Assembly (NCBI GenBank): GCA_040388375.1
Contig: JAZKBU010000009.1
Coordinates: 1-64,000, forward strand
Direction: 5' to 3'
Source of the DNA: Bacteroidota bacterium
GTDB taxonomy: Bacteria > Bacteroidota > Bacteroidia > UKL13-3
Length of the DNA stretch: 64,000 bases
The notes under the pieces are model-generated. The model worked only from the letters and a program-made list of their open reading frames with translations. It was not told the DNA's origin and made no database searches. Below are positions 10,717 to 20,227 of this stretch, in pieces. The position numbers and the translations under genes are program-made. The number at the start of each line of letters is the position of its first letter. The first letter of the stretch is position 1.

Positions 10717-12370
10717 CTCTGATATAGCCGACTTATTAAAACTGTATGCTGATTTAAGCGAACTCCATGGAGGCAATCCATTTAAAATAAAATCGTTTGC
10801 CAGCGCTTCATTTCGCATTGATAAATTACCAACTGTATTAGCAGGTAAAACAATAGCCGAACTTGAAAAAGTAGAAGGTGTAGGTAAAACTTTAGCTGCT
10901 AAAATTTTTGAAATAAACGAAACCGAAAGTTTTACAGATTTAACCGAACTGATTGCACAAACACCCGAGGGTGTGTTGCAAATGATGAAAATAAAGGGCA
11001 TTGGCCCCAAGAAAATAGCGCAAATATGGAAAGAGCTGGAAATAGAAAGTATTGGAGAACTACTATATGCCTGTAAAGAAAACAGGTTGGCACAAGCAAA
11101 GGGATTTGGTTTAAAAACACAACAAAATGTAATTAACCAGATAGAGTTTATGTTTGCCAGCGAAAACAAATTTCATTACGCTACTACTGAACAAACAGCC
11201 CGTGAATTGGTTGAAGAACTCAATAAACTAAATTTGTTTGAAGCCCTATCATTTACAGGAGCCTTAAGACGTAAATTAGAAATTATTGATAGCATTGAAT
11301 TAATTGCTGCTACTGCAAAATCAATTGATGAAATAACAAGTACAATACAAGCAAGCAATGCACTTACAAACGTTAGTAGCAACCAACATATAATAAGCGG
11401 TACATATAAAAACATACAAGTTAGCCTATTTATAAGCTTGCCTGCACAATTTGCATGGAACCTGTTTGAAACAACTGCCAGTGCAGCACATTTACAATTG
11501 TTAGATTTGAATACAATCAATAAAAGTGAAACTACTGAAACAGCTATATATGCAAGTATAAGCCTACCTTATATTGAGCCTGAGTTACGAGAGGGTTTAC
11601 ATGAAGTAGATTACGCCAAACAAAACAAACTACCACAACTAATTGAATATACCGACTTAAAAGGTGCATTGCACAACCACTCTACCTGGAGTGACGGATT
11701 AAACACCATTGCCGAAATGGCTAAAGCTTGCCAGCAAATGGGTTATAGTTATTTTGGTATTGCAGACCATAGCAAAGCTGCTTTTTACGCCAATGGCTTA
11801 GATGAAGAGCGCATTATTAACCAACAAGAAGAAATAGACAAACTCAATAAAGCCAATAGTGCATTTAAAATATTTAAAGGAACCGAATGCGATATTTTAT
11901 ACAATGGTCAGCTAGATTACAGCAACGATGTATTGGCTACTTTTGATTATGTGGTAGCTTCCGTTCATAGTATTTTAAAAATGAACGAAGAAAAAGCCAT
12001 GAGCCGTTTAATAACAGCTATTGAAAACCCATACACCACCATACTGGGCCACCCGACAGGACGATTGTTATTATTACGTCAGGGCTATCCTATTAACCAC
12101 CAAAAAGTAATTGATGCCTGCGCTGCCAATAACGTAGCTATTGAAATCAATGCGCATCCTTATCGTTTGGACCTTGATTGGCGTTACATAGATTACGCTC
12201 TCAACAAAAATGTAATGCTGTGCATTAACCCTGATGCGCATAGTATAGAAGGCTTAAAAGACATGTATTACGGTACTCAGATTGGCCGTAAAGGAGGTTT
12301 AACTGCCGCACAATGTTTAAATGCTTTTGATACCGAAAAATTGGATGCCTATTTTAAACTAAAAAAATAA
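10709..12370 (+). CDS. polX: PolX-family protein: helix-hairpin-helix, degenerate Pol beta core, PHP domain
   Basis: A 553-residue protein with bacterial PolX architecture. HhH motifs lie at about 50-62 (VEGVGKTLAAKI) and 95-107 (IKGIGPKKIAQI), the Pol beta-like core at about 150-310, and a C-terminal PHP domain from about 318. PHP metal ligands look intact: H322/H324 (HNHSTWSDG), DHS, GTECD, SVHS, GHPTGR and DAH. The polymerase site does not. Family members have GS…RR…E…GDID, whereas here it reads TGALRR (183-188) followed by EIIDSIE (191-197), so the two aspartates of DxD are replaced. I infer a PHP exonuclease/phosphoesterase with DNA-binding HhH domains and little or no polymerase activity. 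It is co-transcribed with the upstream membrane protein. Confidence 0.85.
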   Translation: MTNSDIADLLKLYADLSELHGGNPFKIKSFASASFRIDKLPTVLAGKTIAELEKVEGVGKTLAAKIFEINETESFTDLTELIAQTPEGVLQMMKIKGIGPKKIAQIWKELEIESIGELLYACKENRLAQAKGFGLKTQQNVINQIEFMFASENKFHYATTEQTARELVEELNKLNLFEALSFTGALRRKLEIIDSIELIAATAKSIDEITSTIQASNALTNVSSNQHIISGTYKNIQVSLFISLPAQFAWNLFETTASAAHLQLLDLNTINKSETTETAIYASISLPYIEPELREGLHEVDYAKQNKLPQLIEYTDLKGALHNHSTWSDGLNTIAEMAKACQQMGYSYFGIADHSKAAFYANGLDEERIINQQEEIDKLNKANSAFKIFKGTECDILYNGQLDYSNDVLATFDYVVASVHSILKMNEEKAMSRLITAIENPYTTILGHPTGRLLLLRQGYPINHQKVIDACAANNVAIEINAHPYRLDLDWRYIDYALNKNVMLCINPDAHSIEGLKDMYYGTQIGRKGGLTAAQCLNAFDTEKLDAYFKLKK

Positions 12371-12383
12371 CTACCCCACTAAA

Positions 12384-12818
12384 ATGTTAAATAAACTAAT
12401 AGAATTAGTAAGAGAAAACGCTGGTGATTTAATTACCAACAATGAAAATATAACACCCGAAAATAAAGAACAGGCTATTGTTGAATGTGCCCAAACAATT
12501 ATAACAAACCTTAAAAAAGTATTTTCATCGGGCAATATTGCAGGGTTAACAGAGTTAATTAAAAGCAATAATATTAATGCTGATAACAAAATTGTAAGCG
12601 ATATAATAACAACCTTAAGTGCGACCTACACTACCAAATTAAGTATAAATGAAACGGAAGCTAAGCGTATAAGCACACACTTAATTCCAACGGTACTTAC
12701 GCAACTTATCAGCAAAACAAATAATCCAAACGATAATACTTTTGATGTGCAAACTATATTGAAAGAAATTGGTGGTGGTGGTTTAGCCGGAATGTTAGGA
12801 GGTTTCTTTAAATTTTAA
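12384..12818 (+). CDS. Conserved-looking small protein with glycine-rich tail
   Basis: A 144-residue protein starting 13 bases after the PolX-like gene, probably in the same transcript. It is mostly helical and ends in a glycine/hydrophobic tail (GGGGLAGMLGGFFKF), reminiscent of the C-terminus of DUF937/YidB-like proteins, but the resemblance is too weak to assign a family. It has no signal peptide and no clear transmembrane span. Confidence 0.65.
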   Translation: MLNKLIELVRENAGDLITNNENITPENKEQAIVECAQTIITNLKKVFSSGNIAGLTELIKSNNINADNKIVSDIITTLSATYTTKLSINETEAKRISTHLIPTVLTQLISKTNNPNDNTFDVQTILKEIGGGGLAGMLGGFFKF

Positions 12819-12875
12819 GAAATATAGCAAAAACAAGGCTTTAGCACTTATTAAAAAGATTTTTTTTATATAAAC

Positions 12876-12905
12876 TTTGTAAAGTGGATTGAAAAATTAT
12901 ATTTG
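12876..12905 (+). promoter_or_regulatory. Promoter of the START-like gene
   Basis: TTTG (12876-12879), 18-base spacer and TATATTTG (12898-12905), a near-perfect Bacteroidota promoter, 32 bases before the ATG at 12938. Confidence 0.75.
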
Positions 12906-12937
12906 CTAAACAGCATTTAAATTAAATAACATTAACC

Positions 12938-13315
12938 ATGGCTAGAAAACAAATAATAGTGGAGTTCCCAATCAAAGCATCTCCTTCATTAGTATTTAAC
13001 TATATTAGTACCCCAAGCGGGCTATCCCAATGGTTTTGTAACGATGTTGACATTAGAAATAATATCTATAAATTTAAATGGGATGGCGAAGAAAACTCGG
13101 CTGAATTACTAAAAAAAGTAAACAATAAAATAATGAAATTCAGATGGACTGAAGCCTCTAAAGATGAATATTTAGAATTTGAAATTTCAGTGGATGAATT
13201 AACTGATGATGTTTCGTTGGTTATTACCGATTTTATAGAAGAAGCAGAAGAAAAATACACCAAACAACTTTGGGAAAGTCAGGTACACGATTTAAAAAGC
13301 TGTATCGGAGCATAA
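12938..13315 (+). CDS. START-like (SRPBCC superfamily) domain protein
   Basis: A 125-residue single-domain protein of the small START-like family common in Bacteroidota. The opening (IIVEFPIKASPSLVFNYIS…GLSQWF) and the acidic C-terminal helix ending WESQVHDLKSCIGA fit that family. Such helix-grip folds bind hydrophobic ligands, but the ligand here is unknown. It has its own promoter and terminator, so it is a monocistronic gene. Confidence 0.85.
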   Translation: MARKQIIVEFPIKASPSLVFNYISTPSGLSQWFCNDVDIRNNIYKFKWDGEENSAELLKKVNNKIMKFRWTEASKDEYLEFEISVDELTDDVSLVITDFIEEAEEKYTKQLWESQVHDLKSCIGA

Positions 13316-13317
13316 AC

Positions 13318-13348
13318 AAAAAGCCATTCTATTTGAATGGCTTTTTTT
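13318..13348 (+). terminator. Terminator of the START-like gene
   Basis: A 12-bp stem AAAAAGCCATTC/GAATGGCTTTTT with a TATTT loop and a T-run, starting directly after the stop codon. Confidence 0.9.
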
Positions 13349-13416
13349 ATGAAAAATACTTCCTATTTATTACTAAACAGCCCTGTTTTACAGCACTTTC
13401 TTAATTTTGAAATGTA

Positions 13417-13446
13417 TTGATTAGTTCATGAGAAAATGTATCTTCG
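13417..13446 (+). promoter_or_regulatory. Putative ffh promoter
   Basis: TTG (13417-13419), 19-base spacer and TATCTTCG (13439-13446), which differs from TAnnTTTG at one position, 29 bases before the ffh start. Confidence 0.55.
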
Positions 13447-13474
13447 CCCACCAAAAATATAGTCACTAGCCAAC

Positions 13475-14803
13475 ATGTTTGAAAATTTAAGTAGTAAGTT
13501 AGATAAAGCGTTTAAAACCCTGAAAGGGCAAGGTAAAATAACCGAAATAAACGTTGCTGAAACAGTTAAAGAAATTCGTAAAGCTTTAATTGATGCAGAC
13601 GTTAACTATAAAATAGCCAAACAATTTACCGACACAGTAAGAGAAAAAGCACTTGGACAAAACGTATTAACAAGCGTTTCGCCAGGACAATTGTTAATTA
13701 AAATTGTAAGCGATGAATTAACTGAATTATTAGGAGGCAAATCAGAAGGAGTAAATACAAGCGCTCCATTGAGTATTATATTAATGGCAGGTTTACAAGG
13801 AAGTGGTAAAACTACCCACTCTGCTAAACTGGCCAGCTACTTTAAAAAACAAGGCAAAAGCGTTTTATTAGCTGCTGCCGATGTTTACCGCCCGGCTGCT
13901 ATTGAGCAATTAAAAGTATTAGGTGAACAAATAGACGTTCCCGTGTACTTTGAAATGGAAAACAAAAATCCGGTTAAAATTGCAGAAAATGCTGTAAAAG
14001 CGGCTAAAGAAGGAAACCACAAAATATTAATTATAGATACTGCGGGTCGTTTAAGTATTGACGAAGAAATGATGGCCGAAATTGGCAACATCAAATCAAG
14101 TGTTAAGCCACAGGAAATATTATTTGTAGTAGATTCCATGACCGGGCAAGATGCTGTAAATACAGCCAAAGCCTTTAACGATGTATTGGACTTTACAGGT
14201 GTTATTTTAACCAAGCTCGATGGTGATACCCGTGGTGGTGCCGCTTTATCAATTAAAACAATCGTTGAAAAACCCATCAAGTTTGTGGGTATGGGCGAAA
14301 AAATGGAAGCCCTTGATGTTTTCCATCCGGATAGGATGGCACAACGTATTTTGGGTATGGGTGATATTGTTACCTTAGTGGAACGCGCTCAATCCGTATT
14401 TGATGAAGAAGAAGCAGCTAAAATTCAAAAGAAATTACTAAAAGACCAATTTACTTTTGAAGATTTTTATAGCCAAATTCAACAAATCAAAAAAATGGGT
14501 AACCTGAAAGATTTGATGGCTATGATTCCGGGTGTAGGTAAAGCCATTAAAGATATTGATATCAGTGATGATGCCTTTAAAGGAATTGAAGCCATTATTA
14601 ATTCAATGACCCCGGGTGAGCGTAAAACTCCCGATATTATTAATGGTACAAGAAGAAAACGTATTGCTGATGGTAGTGGAACAGATATTCAACAAGTAAA
14701 TCAATTACTTAAACAATTTGAAGAAATGCGTAAGATGATGAAAACCATCAATAAGTTTCAAGGTGCCGGCAGAAGCATGAAAAACTTACCATTTATGAAA
14801 TAG
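13475..14803 (+). CDS. ffh: Signal recognition particle protein Ffh
   Basis: A 442-residue SRP54 GTPase that binds 4.5S RNA and signal sequences and delivers ribosomes to FtsY for co-translational membrane insertion. The N domain (1-~95) is followed by the G domain with GLQGSGKTT (~108), DVYRPAA, DTAGR and TKLDGDTRGGAA motifs. The methionine-rich M domain follows, with LKDLMAMIPGVGKA, the RRKRIADGSG RNA-binding element and a terminal MKNLPFMK. Length is normal. Monocistronic, bounded by a promoter and a strong terminator. Confidence 0.98.
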   Translation: MFENLSSKLDKAFKTLKGQGKITEINVAETVKEIRKALIDADVNYKIAKQFTDTVREKALGQNVLTSVSPGQLLIKIVSDELTELLGGKSEGVNTSAPLSIILMAGLQGSGKTTHSAKLASYFKKQGKSVLLAAADVYRPAAIEQLKVLGEQIDVPVYFEMENKNPVKIAENAVKAAKEGNHKILIIDTAGRLSIDEEMMAEIGNIKSSVKPQEILFVVDSMTGQDAVNTAKAFNDVLDFTGVILTKLDGDTRGGAALSIKTIVEKPIKFVGMGEKMEALDVFHPDRMAQRILGMGDIVTLVERAQSVFDEEEAAKIQKKLLKDQFTFEDFYSQIQQIKKMGNLKDLMAMIPGVGKAIKDIDISDDAFKGIEAIINSMTPGERKTPDIINGTRRKRIADGSGTDIQQVNQLLKQFEEMRKMMKTINKFQGAGRSMKNLPFMK

Positions 14804-14821
14804 GAAAAAACATATTCCATA

Positions 14822-14858
14822 AAAAAAGCCTCCGTCAAATATTGACGGAGGCTTTTTT
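14822..14858. terminator. Bidirectional terminator between ffh and the RlpA-like gene
   Basis: A 17-bp perfect stem (AAAAAAGCCTCCGTCAA and its complement) with a 3-base loop, flanked by A and T runs. It lies between convergent genes and can serve both. Confidence 0.93.
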
Positions 14859-14866
14859 GTTAATAC

Positions 14867-15289
14867 CTATTGCGATTTATCTATCCATAACTGAGCACTA
14901 TCAGGCACCTCATGAATAATAACCATACTAAAACCGTGACCAAAAATACCTAAATGACGGGCAGCCCTTTCCGATACATCAATAATTCTTTTTTTATGAA
15001 AAGGCCCCCTATCGTTGATACGTACAATAACCCATCTTCCATTTTTAGGGTTGGTAACTTTTACCCGTGTATTAAAAGGTAAAGTTCTGTGAGCAGCCGT
15101 TAACAGTTTCCTTCTATATTTTTCTCCGCTAGCCGTTCTCCGTCCTTCAAACTTACGGGCATAGTAACTGGCATTGCCTTTCTGCGTTTTTAGTTTCTTT
15201 TTGGGTATGCTGTCGTTTTGCGCATAAATGCTTCCAACAATAAAAATTGCTACACCTATTAAAAATATTTTTAGTATGTACTTACCCAT
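14867..15289 (-). CDS. rlpA: RlpA-like septal/peptidoglycan protein (double-psi beta-barrel)
   Basis: A 140-residue exported protein with an N-terminal signal (IFLIGVAIFIVGSIYAQ). The rest is the RlpA double-psi beta-barrel: GNASYYARKFEGRRTASGE, TAAHRTLPFNTRVKVTN, VIVRINDRGPF and RIIDVSERAA. Family members act on denuded peptidoglycan glycan strands as lytic transglycosylases. There is no SPOR domain, as in many short Bacteroidota members, so septal recruitment is unproven. The aspartate of NDRGPF is retained. It is convergent with ffh and shares its terminator. Confidence 0.88.
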   Translation of the reverse strand: MGKYILKIFLIGVAIFIVGSIYAQNDSIPKKKLKTQKGNASYYARKFEGRRTASGEKYRRKLLTAAHRTLPFNTRVKVTNPKNGRWVIVRINDRGPFHKKRIIDVSERAARHLGIFGHGFSMVIIHEVPDSAQLWIDKSQ

Positions 15290-15421
15290 TCTTTACCTGC
15301 AAATTAGAAAAATTATTGACATATTTACCAGCATCTTTTACCATTACCCCGTTACAAATGCTGTAACTCAAAATAAACCAAACCAATAACACACTTTTAC
15401 TCACTAAAAACATTAATATTA

Positions 15422-15450
15422 TTTGATTTTTTGAGCAATGGTTATATTTG
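15422..15450 (+). promoter_or_regulatory. Promoter of ybaB
   Basis: TTTG (15422-15425), 17-base spacer and TATATTTG (15443-15450), an excellent Bacteroidota promoter with the start codon only 23 bases downstream. Confidence 0.8.
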
Positions 15451-15472
15451 CTTTCACTTAAAAATAAAAACC

Positions 15473-15772
15473 ATGTTTGGAAAATTAAACGAAGCAAAAG
15501 AAAAGGCTGAACAGATAAAACAAAAATTAGAATTAATAACAGTAGAAGGTAATGCCGAAGGGATTAAAGTAATTGCCAATGGAAACAAAAAAATTACCAA
15601 TATTAGCATTGATGAAAACTTGCTGAAAGCAGAAAACAAAGAGCAAGTAGAAGAACTGTTAGTAACAGCTATTGAACGTGCCTTAGAACAAGCAGAAAAC
15701 GTTTCTGCAGCCGAAATGCGTTCTCTTATGGGTAGCATGATGCCGGGCTTAGGTGGCTTATTTGGTAACTAA
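15473..15772 (+). CDS. ybaB: YbaB/EbfC nucleoid-associated protein
   Basis: A 99-residue DNA-binding protein of the YbaB/EbfC family. The start MFGKLNEAKEKAEQIKQ is typical, with the central beta hairpin (EGIKVIANGNKKITNISI) and a C-terminal methionine/glycine tail (SLMGSMMPGLGGLFGN). The frame also opens upstream at 15431, but that would lie inside the TATATTTG promoter, so the ATG at 15473 is chosen. The downstream gene begins within or just after its 3' end, implying a small operon. Confidence 0.93.
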   Translation: MFGKLNEAKEKAEQIKQKLELITVEGNAEGIKVIANGNKKITNISIDENLLKAENKEQVEELLVTAIERALEQAENVSAAEMRSLMGSMMPGLGGLFGN

Positions 15773-15809
15773 TTGCAACTTTGTTCGTATTAACCCTAAA
15801 ATAGATCAC

Positions 15810-16544
15810 TTGCAAAAATTAAGTTCCTTTTTTACAATACTCATGCTATTGTGTTTTACAACAAGTAAAGCGCAACAGAATAAGCTATATATTAAAGGTT
15901 ATGTTGTAGGGGCCGATACCAGTTCACCTATTGCCCTTGCCAATATTCATAATATAAGTTCAAACAACAGGTACATCACCAACAGGTTTGGAGCCTTTGG
16001 TATTAATGTTTTAACTACCGATACACTAGAGTTTTCAGTAATAGGTTATAAAACCTATACTTTGGTATGTGCTAACTATATAAACCAGGGCGATGTACCC
16101 ATAGTAATAAAACTGCAACGCAGTTATATAAAATTACGTGAAGTAAATATTTCAGGACAAAAACGTAAGCAGGACTCTATGGCCAGAGCAGCTGCTAAAC
16201 GCTTAAAGACAGATCCCCTTTTAAACAACTACAATACCTCCATATCCATATACAATGCTTCACAAGGAGGTATGTTAAGTAGTATTTTAGCTGGTGGAAA
16301 TAAAAAAATACAAGAATACGAAAGGCTTATGCGCCTGCTTGAAATTTATCAGGAGCATAACTTAGTAAGCGAAAAATACAATATTGATTTGGTTAAAAGA
16401 GCTACGCTATTGAATGATGCCAAAGCGCAAGACTTAATGCACTTTTGTAATTTGCCTAATTATTTTGTCCTAAACTCCAACGAGTATGAAATAATTTTAG
16501 CCATTAAAAATTGTTATGAGGAGTGGAAAGTAAAAAAGAAGTAA
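15810..16544 (+). CDS. Exported protein with carboxypeptidase-regulatory-like domain
   Basis: About 244 residues. The TTG at 15810 gives a clean signal peptide (QKLSSFFTILMLLCFTTSKA), so I prefer it over a GTG at 15753 that overlaps ybaB and adds a polar stretch before the signal. Residues ~25-110 form a CarboxypepD_reg/CNA-B-like beta sandwich (KGYVVGADTSSPIALANIHN…GAFGINV…LEFSVIGYKTY), the fold used in TonB-dependent receptor plugs and surface proteins. The C-terminal half is helical and polar with no recognised domain. Probably periplasmic or outer-membrane associated; substrate unknown. It converges on the next gene with only six bases between. Confidence 0.75.
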   Translation: MQKLSSFFTILMLLCFTTSKAQQNKLYIKGYVVGADTSSPIALANIHNISSNNRYITNRFGAFGINVLTTDTLEFSVIGYKTYTLVCANYINQGDVPIVIKLQRSYIKLREVNISGQKRKQDSMARAAAKRLKTDPLLNNYNTSISIYNASQGGMLSSILAGGNKKIQEYERLMRLLEIYQEHNLVSEKYNIDLVKRATLLNDAKAQDLMHFCNLPNYFVLNSNEYEIILAIKNCYEEWKVKKK

Positions 16545-16550
16545 CGCCTG

Positions 16551-17495
16551 TTACTCATCAAAATTGGCACCTGTAATATCAGTAAAATGATTCAAAGGAG
16601 GCTCCCCTAAAATATACAATATATTAAACACCTGCGCTTCACTCTCCGTATCACCTCCCATTTTATAAGCTGCCGCCAGATTACGTAAAACTCTTTTTAT
16701 AATAGTAACATTATCGCAAGGTTCAAAATAAGCAGGTAATAGCTCTAAACGCATTTGTGTTACAAATTGCTCAAGACTTGTTCGGGTAAATATACCGCCA
16801 TTGTTAAACGCATTGATATAAAATAAAGCCTGTTTGTTTTCAGCACTTATTTTTTTGTCGTTGTTAAAATCAAAATGGCTTAAATCAAATTTATCTTCTT
16901 CCAAATAGGCCAACATAAAATGTTGAGGTAAGTTTATACCAAAAACAGGCAACTGTAGTTTTTGAGCAACCAGCATATAAACTATGCATAACATAATTGG
17001 GTTACCTTGTTTGGTTACAAAAAAATCGCTTATAAAAGAGTTACTGGGGTTATGATAATTCTCTACATTTCCTTTAAAACCATGTATCTGGTAAAAAGCA
17101 TAATTCAGTATTTTTACCTTTTCAAACGGAGTAACATCGTGGCGCATTTCAAGCCAAGCTGTTAAACGAATTTTTTCTATTTCTACATTCAGCTCGTGCT
17201 TTTGTACTTTAGGATATTTAAACTGTGTAACCAAAAATACACCCTCCAATAAATCCCTGTCTTCGCTATACAACCAGTGTTTAAAATCAACAAGCAGTTT
17301 ATTGTATTGTATTTTATCAACCAGTTGGCTAATGACCAAAACACTTTCTTCATCGTGGTTTACAACTAACTGTTGCTCTATAATAGGCAAGGCATCAATT
17401 CCATAAGACAATAACTTTTGCTCTACTAAATTAGCAACTTCCTTGTCGCTATCATCAAGCAATGTTAAAAGTGATATTATTTCTTTTGAATCCAA
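16551..17495 (-). CDS. SirB1/transglutaminase-like protein
   Basis: A 314-residue cytoplasmic protein. The middle (~165-205) carries the Transglut_core2 signature (VTKQGNPIMLCIVYMLVAQK, GINLPQHFMLAY). The N-terminal ~100 residues are HEAT-like helices and the C-terminus resembles the TPR-like tail of SirB1 proteins (LRNLAAAYKMGGD). Function is unclear; related proteins are annotated as transglutaminase-like without proven catalysis. The only in-frame start is TTG at 17495, preceded two codons upstream by a stop, so the start is fairly firm despite the rare codon. Confidence 0.8.
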   Translation of the reverse strand: MDSKEIISLLTLLDDSDKEVANLVEQKLLSYGIDALPIIEQQLVVNHDEESVLVISQLVDKIQYNKLLVDFKHWLYSEDRDLLEGVFLVTQFKYPKVQKHELNVEIEKIRLTAWLEMRHDVTPFEKVKILNYAFYQIHGFKGNVENYHNPSNSFISDFFVTKQGNPIMLCIVYMLVAQKLQLPVFGINLPQHFMLAYLEEDKFDLSHFDFNNDKKISAENKQALFYINAFNNGGIFTRTSLEQFVTQMRLELLPAYFEPCDNVTIIKRVLRNLAAAYKMGGDTESEAQVFNILYILGEPPLNHFTDITGANFDE

Positions 17496-17580
17496 TGGCT
17501 AAGCAAAAATTTGTTTTGTAAACTTATAGTATTTATCAAACTAAAACAACAAAACTAAGGCGCTGCTTTTTAAGCTTAAA

Positions 17581-20163
17581 TTAATGTTCTTTTACAAGCG
17601 CCTCCAACTGGTCGATAACTTGCTCAATCTTTTTGCTTTCAGCAGTTAATTCAGCATTGCTATTATTTTGTTGCAATGCTTTTTTTATGGCACTATTTTT
17701 ACCTTCCAAATACTCCTTTACTTCATTAACCGTATTGAACAGTAAATATTTTCGCTCCTCTCCTTCCAGCTTTTTATTTATTTGCTCAAACACAGGAACG
17801 GCATTGGCTACATAATCTATTTTAGAACGTATTAAATATTTGCTATACGCATACATAATATTTCGTTTACCAAAACTGGTATTGTTAATGGCATTACTAA
17901 AAAATGTATTTTCATCCTGTAACGAGTTTTTTGATATAACAGAACTTACCGCCATAGCAATGGAATAATTTTTATAGTTACGCCATTTGTTAGCCACTTC
18001 CAGTGCCAATAAACTGTCCGTATAATTTAACCCGTACATGGCATTGGCCACTACCTGGTTGGAGCTATCAAATTGTGCTTCGGTAAAATAAGGAATGTAC
18101 TTTTTATTGTTTAAAGTATAAAAATACAACAAGGCCGATGCACGTATAGAAGCTTTATTTTTAAAATGAAGCAAAGGGGTCATTAACTTTTCAAACTCGG
18201 GCTGGTGTTTTGCATTTAATAAAGTAATGGTTCTTATACCCAATTGTACTATTTGATGATGCGTATGGTTTAAACAATACTCAATCGCATTTTTTAAATA
18301 CGGAGTTAACTCATTGCCATTTTCTTTATAGGTTTCAAACAAACCCGTCATAGCTTGTTCTTTGGCTTTCCATGTATTTACTTTAGTTAATTGTGTATAC
18401 CAGTTGCTTTCACTTTGTTTCCAGTCTAACTTAGCTACCAAAGCCTTGTTTGCATCAAAATTGATTAAATAAACTGAATCGCCTTCAAAAGTAAATGTTT
18501 GTGTTGCTTTGCTTACCAATACAGGTACTTGCTTCACACCTCGTTTATCATATACTTCCACTACAAATGGCAAACGGTACAAACCAACACTGCTATCTTG
18601 CTTCTGTATAACCTGCATTTGGGCTGAATTACTATGGTAGGTAGTTTTTACTTCTAACTCCGGGTGGCCTGCTTTTAAAAACCACTGGTTAAAAAACCAG
18701 TTTAAATCCAACCCCGTAGTTTCTTCAAAAGCCAAACGTAGGTCATGTATTTCTGCACTCTTAAACCTGTTTTTAGTTAAATACAATTGCAGTGATTTGA
18801 AAAATGCATCATCGCCTACTTCCTTTCTGAGCATATGTAATATACGCCCACCTTTGCTATAGCTTACGCCATCAAACATATCTTCCTTGTTGTGGTAATA
18901 AAAACGAATAGGTGTTTTGGCTGCATTCTGCTTACTTCTTAAATAGCCATTTAGGTTTGATTCAAATACTGCATCGGCTTCTATATTGCCATGTTTCCAT
19001 TCATTCCATATATATTCACCATAAGTAGCAAAACTTTCATTCAAGGGTAAATTACTCCAGCTTTCAGCCGTAGTTAAATCGCCAAACCAATGGTGAAACA
19101 TTTCATGTGCTATAATATCTTCTTGGTCATTATCCAAATGTTCGCGTGCATCGTGTTGTACAAACTCGCCATGCAATACAGCCGAAGTATTTTCCATAGC
19201 ACCACTCACAAAATCGCGTACAATTATCTGGCTAAATTTTTCCCAAGGGTAATCAACACCCAGCTTTTGACTAAAACAGGTTAACATCTCTTTGGTCGGG
19301 CCAAAAATTAAATCAGCATACGGATGATAGTCTTTTTCTAAATAATAACTCACCTCTATAGAGTCGTGCCATTTATGTTTGGTAATAGCAAATTCGCCAA
19401 TAGCCATCATGGTTAAATAAGGTGCATGTGGTAAAGTTTGTTTCCAGTAATCAGTATGCGTACCATCAGCATTTTGTGTTACACTGATTAGTTTACCATT
19501 GCTCAAAGTAACCTCATTGGCCTGAGCCGTTATCCATAATTCCTGTGTATGTTTTTCATTAGGTGCATCAATGGTAGGCATCCAGCAACTGTTGCTTTCT
19601 GTTTCTCCTTGTGTCCATATTTGGCGTGGTTTATTTACATCCGTTTTTAGCGGATTAATAAAATACAAACCTTTGGCATCCCTTATGGCAGCACTTCCTT
19701 CTGCTTTTATTTCATTAGGCTTGGCTGTATAATTTATAAACACCTGAAAGGTTTCACTGTTGGTATACGTTTTATCTAACGTAATATGCAATTGCAAGCT
19801 ATCGTAAGTATACTTTACATTCACCGTATCCTTGTTTTTAATAATGGCTACTCTGTGCAACTCCAACCCTTTGGTATCAAAAACAGCCGTATTGGTAGCA
19901 TAAAAATAGGGCTTACACAATAAATTTACTTGGCCATAAGCATGTTGTTTTTCGTAGTTAAACCTAATTTTAAGCGAGGTATGCAATAAGTCAATACTTT
20001 TAGTTCTGCTGGCCTGATACTCAGCCGGACTTTTAAAAGCAACAATATTTATTTGTTTAGCCAATAAACTTGGCTGACTGTTTTGGGTATCGCTATTTTT
20101 ATTTACCTTGCAGCCCGCAGTAAAAATTACTGCTGTAGCTATTAGTAAGCATATTTTATTCAT
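17581..20163 (-). CDS. M1-family metallo-aminopeptidase, lipoprotein
   Basis: An 860-residue zinc aminopeptidase of the M1 (PepN-like) family that removes N-terminal residues from peptides in the periplasm. Catalytic elements in order: exopeptidase loop GAMEN (321-325), zinc motif HEMFH (353-357), and the third ligand E376 in NESFA, the canonical spacing of 19. The C-terminal ~250 residues are helical repeats. I place the start at 20163 because MNKICLLIATAVIFTAGC is a lipoprotein signal with a TAGC lipobox; the frame extends 16 codons upstream but that would bury the signal. It is divergent from the biotin-carrier gene. Confidence 0.92.
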   Translation of the reverse strand: MNKICLLIATAVIFTAGCKVNKNSDTQNSQPSLLAKQINIVAFKSPAEYQASRTKSIDLLHTSLKIRFNYEKQHAYGQVNLLCKPYFYATNTAVFDTKGLELHRVAIIKNKDTVNVKYTYDSLQLHITLDKTYTNSETFQVFINYTAKPNEIKAEGSAAIRDAKGLYFINPLKTDVNKPRQIWTQGETESNSCWMPTIDAPNEKHTQELWITAQANEVTLSNGKLISVTQNADGTHTDYWKQTLPHAPYLTMMAIGEFAITKHKWHDSIEVSYYLEKDYHPYADLIFGPTKEMLTCFSQKLGVDYPWEKFSQIIVRDFVSGAMENTSAVLHGEFVQHDAREHLDNDQEDIIAHEMFHHWFGDLTTAESWSNLPLNESFATYGEYIWNEWKHGNIEADAVFESNLNGYLRSKQNAAKTPIRFYYHNKEDMFDGVSYSKGGRILHMLRKEVGDDAFFKSLQLYLTKNRFKSAEIHDLRLAFEETTGLDLNWFFNQWFLKAGHPELEVKTTYHSNSAQMQVIQKQDSSVGLYRLPFVVEVYDKRGVKQVPVLVSKATQTFTFEGDSVYLINFDANKALVAKLDWKQSESNWYTQLTKVNTWKAKEQAMTGLFETYKENGNELTPYLKNAIEYCLNHTHHQIVQLGIRTITLLNAKHQPEFEKLMTPLLHFKNKASIRASALLYFYTLNNKKYIPYFTEAQFDSSNQVVANAMYGLNYTDSLLALEVANKWRNYKNYSIAMAVSSVISKNSLQDENTFFSNAINNTSFGKRNIMYAYSKYLIRSKIDYVANAVPVFEQINKKLEGEERKYLLFNTVNEVKEYLEGKNSAIKKALQQNNSNAELTAESKKIEQVIDQLEALVKEH

Positions 20164-20227
20164 TCGTGCAATAATAACAAGTATGTAAGCAATAGCAAAA
20201 ATTAATGACATAAAAGCTTTTTAAAAC

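Noticed and set aside
10696..11169. Minus-strand 157-residue frame over the PolX-like gene
   Set aside because: It lies fully within a well-supported gene and shows hydrophobic, Ser/Phe-rich composition typical of antisense frames.
15431..15472. Earlier start for ybaB
   Set aside because: It would place the start inside the TATATTTG promoter and add residues not seen in YbaB proteins.
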